A stretch of 64,000 nucleotides of DNA, from assembly GCF_016827605.1 (NCBI RefSeq), contig NZ_JAEPJQ010000005.1:238738-302737 (forward strand), given 5' to 3'. Position 1 is the first letter of the stretch, and the number at the start of each line of letters is the position of its first letter. The notes under the pieces are model-generated. The model saw nothing but the letters and a program-made list of their open reading frames with translations, did not search any database and had not been told where the DNA came from. The stretch comes from Hyunsoonleella ulvae. GTDB lineage: Bacteria; Bacteroidota; Bacteroidia; Flavobacteriales; Flavobacteriaceae. Shown here piece by piece: positions 8,823-16,330 of the stretch. Position numbers and translations under genes: made by a program.

Positions 8823-8882
8823 CAGTTAAAAGACCTCTCCTATCCTCTCCCAAAGAGAGAGTGATACTCAACTTATAAATAA

Positions 8883-8914
8883 AAAAAGAGAAGCAAAAAA
8901 TAGCTTCTCTTTTT
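8883..8914. terminator. bidirectional terminator between ilvE and the MazG-like gene
   Basis: AAAAAGAGAAGC (8883-8894) and GCTTCTCTTTTT (8903-8914) form a 12-bp stem with an 8-base loop and T-runs on both strands, serving both convergent genes. Confidence 0.9.
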
Positions 8915-8940
8915 TGTTGTTATAAAATTATTTGAAAAAT

Positions 8941-9327
8941 CTATTTTTCTAGAATCTCCTGAATATTTGGTTTAAAGTAATTAGGGCCTTTTAGTACTTT
9001 GCCATCCTCTCTGTAAATAGGTTGTCCATCCTCACCTAATTTACTCATATTACTGCGTTGAATCTCATCAAAAACCTCCTCTATTTTATACTGCAAACCA
9101 TGTTCTATAATTGTACCACATAAAATATAAAGCATATCCCCAAGCGCATCAGCAACTTCTACCAAATCGTTATCATTGGCAGCATCAAGATATTCTTCAT
9201 TTTCTTCTTTCATCAAGTTAAAACGTAATTTGTTTTTATCCCTACCTAAATCTGCCTTTGGGCTTTCTCTATGCCCTATTTTAAATGCCGTGTGAAATGC
9301 TTTAACTGCTTCAATTTTATTTTTCAT
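8941..9327 (-). CDS. MazG-like nucleoside triphosphate pyrophosphohydrolase
   Basis: A 128-residue all-alpha NTP pyrophosphatase. The metal-binding pattern EENEEYLDA (about 42-50) followed by EVADALGDMLYILCG is the MazG/PRA-PH core (ExxE..ExxD). It probably hydrolyses noncanonical or excess NTPs to NMP; the exact substrate is unknown. It is transcribed alone, divergently from a small membrane protein, with just 38 bases between the two start codons. Confidence 0.88.
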   Translation of the reverse strand: MKNKIEAVKAFHTAFKIGHRESPKADLGRDKNKLRFNLMKEENEEYLDAANDNDLVEVADALGDMLYILCGTIIEHGLQYKIEEVFDEIQRSNMSKLGEDGQPIYREDGKVLKGPNYFKPNIQEILEK

Positions 9328-9342
9328 GTATGGTGTTTTGCT

Positions 9343-9350
9343 TAAATTTG
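9343..9350 (+). promoter_or_regulatory. flavobacterial -7 element that fixes the start of the small membrane protein
   Basis: TAAATTTG lies 15 bases before the ATG at 9366. An in-frame ATG at 9330 lies upstream of the element, so it cannot be on the same transcript; 9366 is therefore the start. Confidence 0.6.
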
Positions 9351-9365
9351 CATAAAAATAGCCAT

Positions 9366-9548
9366 ATGTTTAGTAAAGGTCAAATCATTTTTGGAATTAT
9401 CTTTTTTATAGTCTTCGCAATCATCATTGGCTTTACTTATCGTAAGGATTTAAAGCTACATAAACGCTTTTACAAAGGTAGCATCTGGATACTTATTGCT
9501 TTTATAGCGTTTATCTTACTTATTAGTGCGATAAAGTTTTTATTGTAG
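9366..9548 (+). CDS. small two-helix membrane protein of unknown function
   Basis: A 60-residue protein starting MFSKGQIIFG, with helices at about 6-25 and 38-58 joined by a basic loop (YRKDLKLHKRFYKGS). The positive loop suggests both ends face out and the loop faces the cytoplasm. The ATG at 9366 was chosen over 9330 because a -7 element lies between them. No domain name is known to me. Small proteins of this form are conserved in flavobacteria, which supports a real gene, but no function can be given. Confidence 0.65.
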   Translation: MFSKGQIIFGIIFFIVFAIIIGFTYRKDLKLHKRFYKGSIWILIAFIAFILLISAIKFLL

Positions 9549-9632
9549 TAAAAACACTATATCTGTTTTTTTTGCTTTTTATCTAGCATTTCTTTCTTGC
9601 ACCACTTTTCTTTATACTTTGAAGGATAAAAT

Positions 9633-9650
9633 ATACCCAGTATTGGGTAT
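9633..9650. promoter_or_regulatory. 18-bp palindrome, probable response-regulator site (copy 1)
   Basis: ATACCCAGTATTGGGTAT is a dyad with one central mismatch, ending 60 bases before the ATG at 9711. Its exact reverse complement occurs at 13954-13971. No other copy was noticed in the window. The location is right for an activator site upstream of the operon encoding the LuxR-type regulator. Confidence 0.65.
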
Positions 9651-9710
9651 GTTTTTATTATTCCCAAGTCTTCATATTTGTAACATCAATTAATTAAACC
9701 ATCATCCCTC

Positions 9711-10049
9711 ATGAAAAAATTAGTTTCTCCTGTTACCATGTTTTTATTTGGTGTTATTGCTTTTGCAGTAATCATGCTGGTAACCCACAAAATGCAGTTA
9801 GATTTTGAAGACACCTACTTTTGGTTTTGTAGAGTCTTAATTGCTTTAGCGGCAGCTTCAATTAGTATTTCTATTCCCGGAATGATTTCATTAAACCATA
9901 AACCTGACGGTAATCAATTAATGCGAAAAAACTCAGATGGCACAGTGGAGCCTAACACAATGTCTCTTTTAGAAAAAGAACCAACTATTAGTGCTTCTGG
10001 AGCTATTGCAGTGTTTGTTTTGGTGTATTTGTTTAATCCTTTAGTGTAA
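9711..10049 (+). CDS. small three-helix membrane protein, unknown function
   Basis: A 112-residue protein, first gene of a five-gene operon. Hydrophobic segments lie at about 9-25, 38-57 and 92-110; between the second and third is a polar loop of about 35 residues (NHKPDGNQLMRKNSDGTVE). The segments ISIPGMISL and ISASGAIAVFVLVYLFNP look like a recurring motif in small bacterial membrane proteins, but I cannot name a family. It starts 60 bases after the palindrome and stops 4 bases before the protease gene, so it is probably the membrane partner of that protease. Confidence 0.75.
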   Translation: MKKLVSPVTMFLFGVIAFAVIMLVTHKMQLDFEDTYFWFCRVLIALAAASISISIPGMISLNHKPDGNQLMRKNSDGTVEPNTMSLLEKEPTISASGAIAVFVLVYLFNPLV

Positions 10050-10053
10050 AAAA

Positions 10054-11049
10054 ATGGAAGATTTTAAATACGCACCAAAAATCTTGATTAATGAGATAAT
10101 TGATGATAATTATAATTCAATTTTTGAGTCTAGACCCGATGTTGAATACATAGCCTCAGTTCCAAAATCTATTGAAAACCCTAATGATTCTGAATATTTT
10201 ATTGAAATTGGATTGGTTGATTCTTCCTCAGATTACATACCTGTAATCTGCAATGATGGAAGCTGTATTTTAAAAAATAAGAATTTAAAAATAGATAAAA
10301 AGCATCACACTCAACATAAATACGTTAATCACTTTAGCTTCCAATTTCATAATATCAAAGAAAGACCTTTGAAATATGGCGTCAACATAGCTAATCAATA
10401 CTTAGGATACGGAACACTTGGTGCAATTGTTGAAGTATCATTCGGAAAAAGGAAATCTAAAAGTAAATTTATCTTATCTAATCATCATGTGCTCTGTGGG
10501 GCAAAATTTGTACCTGATAGATTTATAAGCCAACCACATCGGGGTTTTTCTATTGATGGGTATCAACCAAGAGACATAATTGCTCAAGTTAAATATGGTC
10601 ATATTGGAGACGAAGTAGATGTGGCATTTGCAAAATTATTTGATATAGACCATAGTCATGAAATGTACATTTCTGGAGAAAAACCACCTGTTGGAATCGA
10701 ACAGGATAAAAAGATCAAAGTTGGAGATAAAATATATAAAATTGGAGCTACTACTGGTAAAACAACGGGAGTAATTAGATCAAAAAACGCTTATGTAAAA
10801 ACTAGACCATATAAAACATCTGCAAAGAAGGTAATTTTTAAAAAACAGCTTCTTTTTGATGATATAAGTAAAAATGGTGATTCAGGTAGCTTAGTATTAA
10901 AGTCAGTAAACAATGATATAAAAGCTATAGGTTTATTAATGGGAGGAGATAATAAAAACTATTCCATTGCTAATCAAATGAGGTTTATATTTAACAATAA
11001 AAACCCTTATAAAAACTTGCCTGATATGAATTTTGTTAAATTTATTTAA
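10054..11049 (+). CDS. trypsin-like (chymotrypsin-fold) serine protease without signal peptide
   Basis: A 331-residue protein. The catalytic triad of the S1/trypsin-like fold is visible: His145 in SNHHVLCG, Asp189 in DEVDVAFA and Ser277 in NGDSGSLV, with the following AIGLLMGG strand. Residues 1-105 form an N-terminal region of unknown fold. There is no signal peptide and no membrane helix, so it should act in the cytoplasm, unusual for this fold, or at the membrane through the protein encoded 4 bases upstream. Trypsin-like domains in regulatory or conflict-type gene sets can process partner proteins; that is inference here. The substrate is unknown. Confidence 0.85.
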   Translation: MEDFKYAPKILINEIIDDNYNSIFESRPDVEYIASVPKSIENPNDSEYFIEIGLVDSSSDYIPVICNDGSCILKNKNLKIDKKHHTQHKYVNHFSFQFHNIKERPLKYGVNIANQYLGYGTLGAIVEVSFGKRKSKSKFILSNHHVLCGAKFVPDRFISQPHRGFSIDGYQPRDIIAQVKYGHIGDEVDVAFAKLFDIDHSHEMYISGEKPPVGIEQDKKIKVGDKIYKIGATTGKTTGVIRSKNAYVKTRPYKTSAKKVIFKKQLLFDDISKNGDSGSLVLKSVNNDIKAIGLLMGGDNKNYSIANQMRFIFNNKNPYKNLPDMNFVKFI

Positions 11050-11060
11050 AACTAATTATT

Positions 11061-11567
11061 ATGAGTAGAAAAGTAGTAGAAATAGACAGACAGTCAACAC
11101 TACCTATTGTATTGTTTACGAGAACCACAGACGCATTATTTAATATAATTGGAACTTTTAAAGGTTGGGATAATAAAAAAGAATATCCCTCAGACATTGA
11201 GTTGAATCTAATCAATATACCAGATGACAAATATTATCATATGTCTAAATGTAATTTTTGCAAACAAAAAAAGGCCTTAGAAATTCATGTAGAAAATGTT
11301 GATGAAGCGGTATCTCCTCAAAATCATACCCTACATTATACAGAGGCAAAAAAAGATAACTTTAAATTTAAAAAACTTGATTTAGATCATATCTATGAAA
11401 TTGATATACTCGTTTATAATAACGATCTCGCAAACTCTGAAAAACATTATCTTGTCTGTGGTAAACTTTCTAATGAAGAATTAGATCATCCCAAGAGTAT
11501 AAAAATAGGTGGATTTCAAGTACATCCAGATACATCTAAAGGCAATATAATTGTAGCTAACCCTTAG
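11061..11567 (+). CDS. unknown protein of the protease/two-component operon
   Basis: A 168-residue, mostly beta-predicted soluble protein without signal peptide. It has one CxxC pair (CNFCKQKK, about residues 64-71) and charged strands typical of a beta-sandwich; no family is recognised. It begins 11 bases after the protease gene, and its TAG stop shares one base with the GTG start of the sensor kinase, so it belongs to the same transcript. It could be a sensor, inhibitor or substrate of the protease; nothing in the sequence decides. Confidence 0.75.
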   Translation: MSRKVVEIDRQSTLPIVLFTRTTDALFNIIGTFKGWDNKKEYPSDIELNLINIPDDKYYHMSKCNFCKQKKALEIHVENVDEAVSPQNHTLHYTEAKKDNFKFKKLDLDHIYEIDILVYNNDLANSEKHYLVCGKLSNEELDHPKSIKIGGFQVHPDTSKGNIIVANP

Positions 11568-13330
11568 TGATAATAAAAATAAAATATTTTATTATACCAG
11601 CAATTTTTTTAATTGCTGGTTTTTGCATTGGTCAAAACCATGATTTTTCAAAATTCTTAGACGCTTATAACGTAAAAAACTATATTGAGGCAGGTTTACA
11701 ACTTAAAAATATTGATACCTCTAAAATATTACCTTACGATAAAGCCACATGGTTATACTATTTAGCTAAATATAATTCTAAGTTAGATAATCAACATATA
11801 GCATATGAAGCTGCACAACAATCGAAAATAATATTTAATGCTTTAGGTAAACAAAAAGATGTTTTAGACTGCAACTTTCTATTACTAAACATTCTAAGTC
11901 ATCAAAATGAATTAAATTCTCGAAAATCAGATCTAATTAAAGAAATTGAATCATTTGCAAAATCCAACAAAGATACTACAGCACTAATAGGAGCTTACCA
12001 TAACATAGCTGTAGGTTTTTTAGATACTAAGAATGGGTTTAAAGCGCTAGAATATTTTAAAAAAATAAATACCATATACCGAGCACAAGGAAATTCACTT
12101 AAAGAAGCTCATAATTTTATGAATATAGGTACAGTTCACTATTCATTATTTGAAAACGCAGATTCTGCACTGCACTACACTAAAATAGCAACTCCTATTC
12201 TTTTAAAGTTTAAAGATTATAAGAATCTAGCCTATAACTACAATAATCAAGCTCAACAGTATAAACATTTAAAAGAATATCCTAAAGCAATTCGATTTTA
12301 CAAAAAAGCCGATTCTATTATTCTAAGTGATAATGTGGCAAAAACTAAAGTCATTTTCTATACCAATCTTTCCGATGCCTATTTACTAAATAAAGACTTC
12401 AAAAATGCCGCCATTTATCTTGATAAATTAAACAGACTCAAGGATAGTATTAATGACGTTAAACAAAACATAGCTATATCAGAAATAAAAGAGAAATACG
12501 ATAACGAAAAACTACGTGCCGACAACCTGGAAAGCGAAAATAAACGTAAACAAAGCGTAAACTTGCTGATAGGTGCAATTGCTTTTATAATATTGGGCGG
12601 TACCATTATGTTGCTCATCCAAAAAAACACCCGAAAAAAACAAAAATTAGCAGAACAAGCCAAAGTTTTGGAAAGTCAAAGACTAGCAACAGTTTTAAAA
12701 GAGCAAGAGTTAGTTAGTATAGATGCCATGATTGAAGGCCAAGAAAAAGAACGCCAGCGTATTGCTAACGATCTGCACGACGATTTAGGTGGACTCATGG
12801 CTACAGTAAAACTACACTTTAATGCATTAAAAGACAAGCAGACCCCTGAATTGTTTGATAAAACCACTACCCTTCTTGATGATGCTTACCAAAAAATTCG
12901 TTCCATTGCTCATGTAAAAAATTCTGGAGTTATAGCAAAACAAGGGCTTCTTGTTGCTGTAAAAAACATGGCTGATAAAATTTCTATGGCGAATACAATT
13001 TCAGTTGAAGTTACTCATCATGGTTTGGAAAACAGACTGGAAAACAGTTTGGAACTCACAATTTTTAGGATCATACAAGAATTAATCACAAACGTTATAA
13101 AACATGCTGAAGCTACTGAAGCTACAATTCATCTTACCAATCATGATGATGTTTTAAACATTATGATTGAAGATAATGGTGTAGGGTTTAATCCCAAACA
13201 AGTAACAAAAAGCCACAAAGGCATGGGCATTAGCAGTATTGATAAACGTGTGGAACACTTAAATGGCAAAATGACCATAGAATCTGAAAAAAGCATAGGA
13301 ACAACTATAATAATTGATATACCCATATGA
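11567..13330 (+). CDS. TPR-containing sensor histidine kinase (NarL/DesK-type HisKA_3)
   Basis: A 587-residue membrane kinase. A signal-like hydrophobic N-terminus (3-22) is followed by periplasmic tetratricopeptide repeats (about 30-300), one membrane helix (about 331-351), a coiled coil, the phospho-acceptor box EKERQRIANDLHDDLGG with His404, and a HATPase_c domain with ELITNVIKHA (N box), IEDNGVGFNP (G1) and KGMGISSI (G2). It starts with GTG at 11567; no ATG fits. It overlaps the response regulator by four bases (ATGA), so the two form a pair. The signal is unknown; TPRs suggest protein or peptide binding outside the cytoplasmic membrane. Confidence 0.92.
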   Translation: MIIKIKYFIIPAIFLIAGFCIGQNHDFSKFLDAYNVKNYIEAGLQLKNIDTSKILPYDKATWLYYLAKYNSKLDNQHIAYEAAQQSKIIFNALGKQKDVLDCNFLLLNILSHQNELNSRKSDLIKEIESFAKSNKDTTALIGAYHNIAVGFLDTKNGFKALEYFKKINTIYRAQGNSLKEAHNFMNIGTVHYSLFENADSALHYTKIATPILLKFKDYKNLAYNYNNQAQQYKHLKEYPKAIRFYKKADSIILSDNVAKTKVIFYTNLSDAYLLNKDFKNAAIYLDKLNRLKDSINDVKQNIAISEIKEKYDNEKLRADNLESENKRKQSVNLLIGAIAFIILGGTIMLLIQKNTRKKQKLAEQAKVLESQRLATVLKEQELVSIDAMIEGQEKERQRIANDLHDDLGGLMATVKLHFNALKDKQTPELFDKTTTLLDDAYQKIRSIAHVKNSGVIAKQGLLVAVKNMADKISMANTISVEVTHHGLENRLENSLELTIFRIIQELITNVIKHAEATEATIHLTNHDDVLNIMIEDNGVGFNPKQVTKSHKGMGISSIDKRVEHLNGKMTIESEKSIGTTIIIDIPI

Positions 13331-13950
13331 TTAGATTAGTTATAGCTGAAGATCACCAATCTCTCATCGACGGGATAAAATTACTTTTGGAATATGAAGA
13401 CGATATTTCTATAGTAGGCACTGCCAATGATGGCAAAGCTTTATTAGAAATCGTAGACAAAAAGTACCCTAATGTTATTTTAATGGATATTAGGATGCCC
13501 AAAATAAATGGTATTGAAGCTACAAAAGAAATAAAGAAAAAACATCCACATGTAAAAGTTCTTGCCTTTACTATGTTTGACCAAACCGAAGCCATTCAAC
13601 AAATGCTTGATGCTGGAGCCTCTGGATATATACTCAAAAATTCAACATTAAAAGAAGTGCATACAGCAATTTTGACTGTCCATAAAGGCAACACTTACTT
13701 TGATGCGAACATAAACACCAATGTCTTACAGTCAGAGCCATCAAATAAGTCTAAAGGCATTTTAACAAAACGACAAATTGAAATTTTAGAATTGATTGGT
13801 CAAGGTAAAACATCTCGTGAAATCGCAGATACATTGTTTATTGGCATTCATACCGTAGATACCCACCGTAAAAATATGGCACGTATTCTTGGTTTGCAGG
13901 GTAAGGGAGAACTAATGCGATATGCCCTAGAGAAAAAGTATAAGTTCTAG
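13327..13950 (+). CDS. LuxR/NarL-family response regulator
   Basis: A 207-residue two-domain regulator. The receiver domain (1-120) has acidic residues E8/D9, phospho-acceptor Asp54 in VILMDIRMP, and Lys104 in YILKNS. A LuxR-type helix-turn-helix is at about 143-205 (LTKRQIEILELIGQGKTSREI). It is coupled to the upstream kinase. An 18-bp palindrome lies 4 bases after its stop and 52 bases before the next gene, and the same palindrome precedes the operon; the natural inference is that this regulator binds both and controls its own operon and the exported protein at 14024. Confidence 0.93.
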   Translation: MIRLVIAEDHQSLIDGIKLLLEYEDDISIVGTANDGKALLEIVDKKYPNVILMDIRMPKINGIEATKEIKKKHPHVKVLAFTMFDQTEAIQQMLDAGASGYILKNSTLKEVHTAILTVHKGNTYFDANINTNVLQSEPSNKSKGILTKRQIEILELIGQGKTSREIADTLFIGIHTVDTHRKNMARILGLQGKGELMRYALEKKYKF

Positions 13951-13953
13951 AAT

Positions 13954-13971
13954 ATACCCAATACTGGGTAT
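13954..13971. promoter_or_regulatory. 18-bp palindrome, probable response-regulator site (copy 2)
   Basis: ATACCCAATACTGGGTAT is the exact reverse complement of the copy at 9633-9650. It ends 52 bases before the ATG of the exported protein at 14024, nearly the same distance as copy 1 from its gene. Confidence 0.65.
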
Positions 13972-14023
13972 TGAACCATCACAATGTTTTATTGAAGTTT
14001 ACACAAACAATAAAACATATAAA

Positions 14024-14926
14024 ATGAAAGCTTTAGTTGCAACCTTTTTGTTAATTATCTTACCAATAAAAATCTTTTCACAAGACTACATACCAAATTC
14101 TGTAAGGGATTTTAAAAATATTAACCAGACAGACATTGATGTAAGTGATTATAAATCTTTTAATATTTTAAATGATACTCTTGGCCAAGTTAGTGACGAT
14201 GATTTAGAAAAGTTTATAAAAAAACAAAGAAAGCATGATGCTTGGCTTAAAATAAAATCAATAAATCTTTATGGAGGTGGATCCCTATTAGGGCTTGTAA
14301 CAGCGGATAGCGATATTGAAGATGCTACTTCTCCTTCAGGAAGCCTAGGTGTTAATTTTGCTAGTGAAAGGCTGTCTTGTAATATGTACTTTTCCTATAA
14401 CGGAAGGCAATCTATAGAGATGAATACTCTAAGTCAATTTGGAAATTCCTTAATGAATCCTAATATAGATGGGCAGTCATTTACCTTTTCAACCTTAGCA
14501 CAAGTTAGTCAACTTTTTGGATTTAGTGGAAGCTTTCAAATTTCAGATAATTTATGGAAAATAGATGAGGATACTGAAATTGATGCTTCTCCTTTAATTG
14601 CACGCTTAGGAGTATATTTTAGACCGTTTGATTTTAATCTTGAAAACGATAATAAACTAGATCTAACATTTAATTTGCATTTTACTCACAGAAATATTTT
14701 GGGAGACTTTAAAAATAAAACACAAAATATTGCAGGCAATGAAATTACAGGAAAAAGTTATAATGGAATTGATTTTTCGGTTAACACGTATTTAAACTCA
14801 GTACATTTATATGTACAATATTCTTCGAATAAGAAAAAAGATTTGAATATTCCTGGGTTTTCTGGAGCCCAAGTTTTGTTTGGCTTAAATGTTACAGGAA
14901 AATTAATAAAGCTATTGGATAAGTAA
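14024..14926 (+). CDS. exported protein, probable outer-membrane beta-barrel
   Basis: A 300-residue protein with a signal peptide (MKALVATFLLIILPIKIFSQ, cleavage after IFSQ). The C-terminal two thirds alternate polar and hydrophobic residues (SLGVNFASERLSCNMYFSY, FNLHFTHRNIL, VHLYVQYSSNKK), the pattern of transmembrane beta strands. Residues 20-90 are a charged, helix-prone domain facing the periplasm. No family is recognised. Preceded by the palindrome shared with the protease/two-component operon and followed by a terminator, it is probably the output gene of that system. Confidence 0.75.
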   Translation: MKALVATFLLIILPIKIFSQDYIPNSVRDFKNINQTDIDVSDYKSFNILNDTLGQVSDDDLEKFIKKQRKHDAWLKIKSINLYGGGSLLGLVTADSDIEDATSPSGSLGVNFASERLSCNMYFSYNGRQSIEMNTLSQFGNSLMNPNIDGQSFTFSTLAQVSQLFGFSGSFQISDNLWKIDEDTEIDASPLIARLGVYFRPFDFNLENDNKLDLTFNLHFTHRNILGDFKNKTQNIAGNEITGKSYNGIDFSVNTYLNSVHLYVQYSSNKKKDLNIPGFSGAQVLFGLNVTGKLIKLLDK

Positions 14927-14936
14927 TAATGTAAAT

Positions 14937-14964
14937 AAAAAAGAGGTTTTTTAACCTCTTTTTT
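14937..14964. terminator. bidirectional terminator between exported protein and hsp20
   Basis: AAAAAAGAGGTT (14937-14948) and AACCTCTTTTTT (14953-14964) form a 12-bp stem with a TTTT loop; T-runs on both strands serve both convergent genes. Confidence 0.9.
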
Positions 14965-14989
14965 ATTTAATTAATGCTGTGCCTTTCTA

Positions 14990-15463
14990 CTATGAAATTT
15001 TAATTGTTCTCACAGGCTTAGGCTTAGCTTCCTCTAGTTTTGGTAATTTAATACTTAAAATACCATCTTCATACTTAGCTTTAATTTTTTGATCGTCTAT
15101 AGAATCTGGCAAAGTAAATGTTCGTTTAAACGAATTGTAACCAAACTCTCTGCGTGTAAAATTCCCTTCCGTGTTTTCTTCTTCTACGTTGTGCTCTGCA
15201 GAAATAGATAAAACTTCATTATCAATATCTATATTAAAATCACTTTTTTTCATTCCAGGCACTGCCATCTCTATAAAATACTCATCATTGGTCTCCCTGA
15301 TATTTACTTTAGGTAAGGAAACGCTGGTGTTGAAATTACTTGACACTACCCCAGGAAAAGTATCCACGTTAAATAAATCGTCAATCCAATTAGACCACCC
15401 ATTGTGACTTAATCCAGAATTTTTGTGCGTTCCATTTTTCGAAACATTCATTAATGAACTCAT
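14990..15463 (-). CDS. small heat-shock protein Hsp20 (alpha-crystallin family)
   Basis: A 157-residue ATP-independent chaperone. After an N-terminal variable arm (1-45), the alpha-crystallin domain spans about 47-140 with IRETNDEYFIEMAVPGMKKSDF and the signature RREFGYNSFKRTFTLPDSID. The C-terminal tail is short and Pro/Lys-rich (LPKLEEAKPKPVRTIKIS). The start at 15463 is used; a Met at residue 5 is an alternative. It stands alone, with a 230-base upstream region containing a 13-bp inverted repeat at 15609-15651. Confidence 0.93.
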   Translation of the reverse strand: MSSLMNVSKNGTHKNSGLSHNGWSNWIDDLFNVDTFPGVVSSNFNTSVSLPKVNIRETNDEYFIEMAVPGMKKSDFNIDIDNEVLSISAEHNVEEENTEGNFTRREFGYNSFKRTFTLPDSIDDQKIKAKYEDGILSIKLPKLEEAKPKPVRTIKIS

Positions 15464-15608
15464 ACTACTATAATTTTTTAGTTAAACTTTAAATTTCTCT
15501 TATTTAAAAAGCCATTTGTAAGCTTCACGCACTATAGAGCAAATGAAATACCAAAATAAAAACTAAGAGGTTTTTGACAGTACTTACATTCATTATAAAC
15601 ATAAAAAT

Positions 15609-15651
15609 GCCAAAACGTCATATTATCATCCAAAATAAATGACGTTTTGGC
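15609..15651. repeat. 13-bp perfect inverted repeat between hsp20 and the DUF4251 gene
   Basis: GCCAAAACGTCAT (15609-15621) and ATGACGTTTTGGC (15639-15651) form a perfect 13-bp stem with a 17-base loop. On the minus strand it is followed by a short T-run, so it can serve as terminator of the DUF4251 gene that ends at 15694. It also lies upstream of hsp20, so a heat-shock regulatory role is possible but unproven. Confidence 0.7.
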
Positions 15652-15693
15652 GTATTTAAATTTTATGAGTTTTTTAAAGTAAACTAAAAGGAG

Positions 15694-16254
15694 TTAAGAT
15701 TCTTCCGCTACTTTGGGTATCTTCATTACTTGCCCACTATATCGAATAAAGAAGCGTGAATTACCGTTAAGCGTAATTTGGCTTTCATGGTTTGGAAACA
15801 TCGTAATAATAACGTTGAAGTTTTCAGAATTACTTTTAGCCATAAAGGACATAATTTTGCTTCCTTTTTTACCATCCTCTATTTTTAGATTTTCCATTAA
15901 TCCATTAAACTGGATGGCACTATCTGTTCCTCCATAACCAACTTGCATTTGCCGCTCTCCAAAATACGGCAAGTAGGATGTAACACTATCTCCTTTTATT
16001 GTTAAAAAATTAGCATTACCTATTAAGTTGACGGAACCTCCATTATTGTTTGTCCATGTATTTAGGGAATTGAGTACTTGCGTCATGGCATTAGTGAGCT
16101 GTGGGTAGGCCCAATCTGACTCTATAGTAAACTCTTGGGATGCTATTAGTGTTTTAAAAGCCTCGTGCTGCTCATCGGTTGTTGTTGCTTTAGAGGTCTT
16201 GCAAGACACTGTAATCAACATTACAAATAGTAGTAGTAAATAAATCTTTTTCAT
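15694..16254 (-). CDS. DUF4251 lipoprotein
   Basis: A 186-residue lipoprotein with signal peptide and lipobox TVSC (Cys18). Residues 40-180 match the DUF4251 domain: paired strands such as VNLIGNANFLTIKGDSVTSYLPYFGERQ and a C-terminal ESQITLNGNSRFFIRYSGQV. The family is common in Bacteroidota and has no known function. It is followed by the large hairpin at 15609-15651 and is separated from the MFS gene by 76 bases. Confidence 0.85.
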   Translation of the reverse strand: MKKIYLLLLFVMLITVSCKTSKATTTDEQHEAFKTLIASQEFTIESDWAYPQLTNAMTQVLNSLNTWTNNNGGSVNLIGNANFLTIKGDSVTSYLPYFGERQMQVGYGGTDSAIQFNGLMENLKIEDGKKGSKIMSFMAKSNSENFNVIITMFPNHESQITLNGNSRFFIRYSGQVMKIPKVAEES

Positions 16255-16330
16255 AACTAACTCTCAAATTACAAAAAAGATGAACAGTGTACTTATAAAA
16301 ATTCGTTAAAAATAGTATGGTAACACAATG

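Noticed and set aside
8831..8862. CTCTCC-rich stretch after ilvE as a second terminator
   Set aside because: The small CTCTC/GAGAG hairpin has no T-run; a much better terminator follows at 8883-8914. It may be a decayed repeat.
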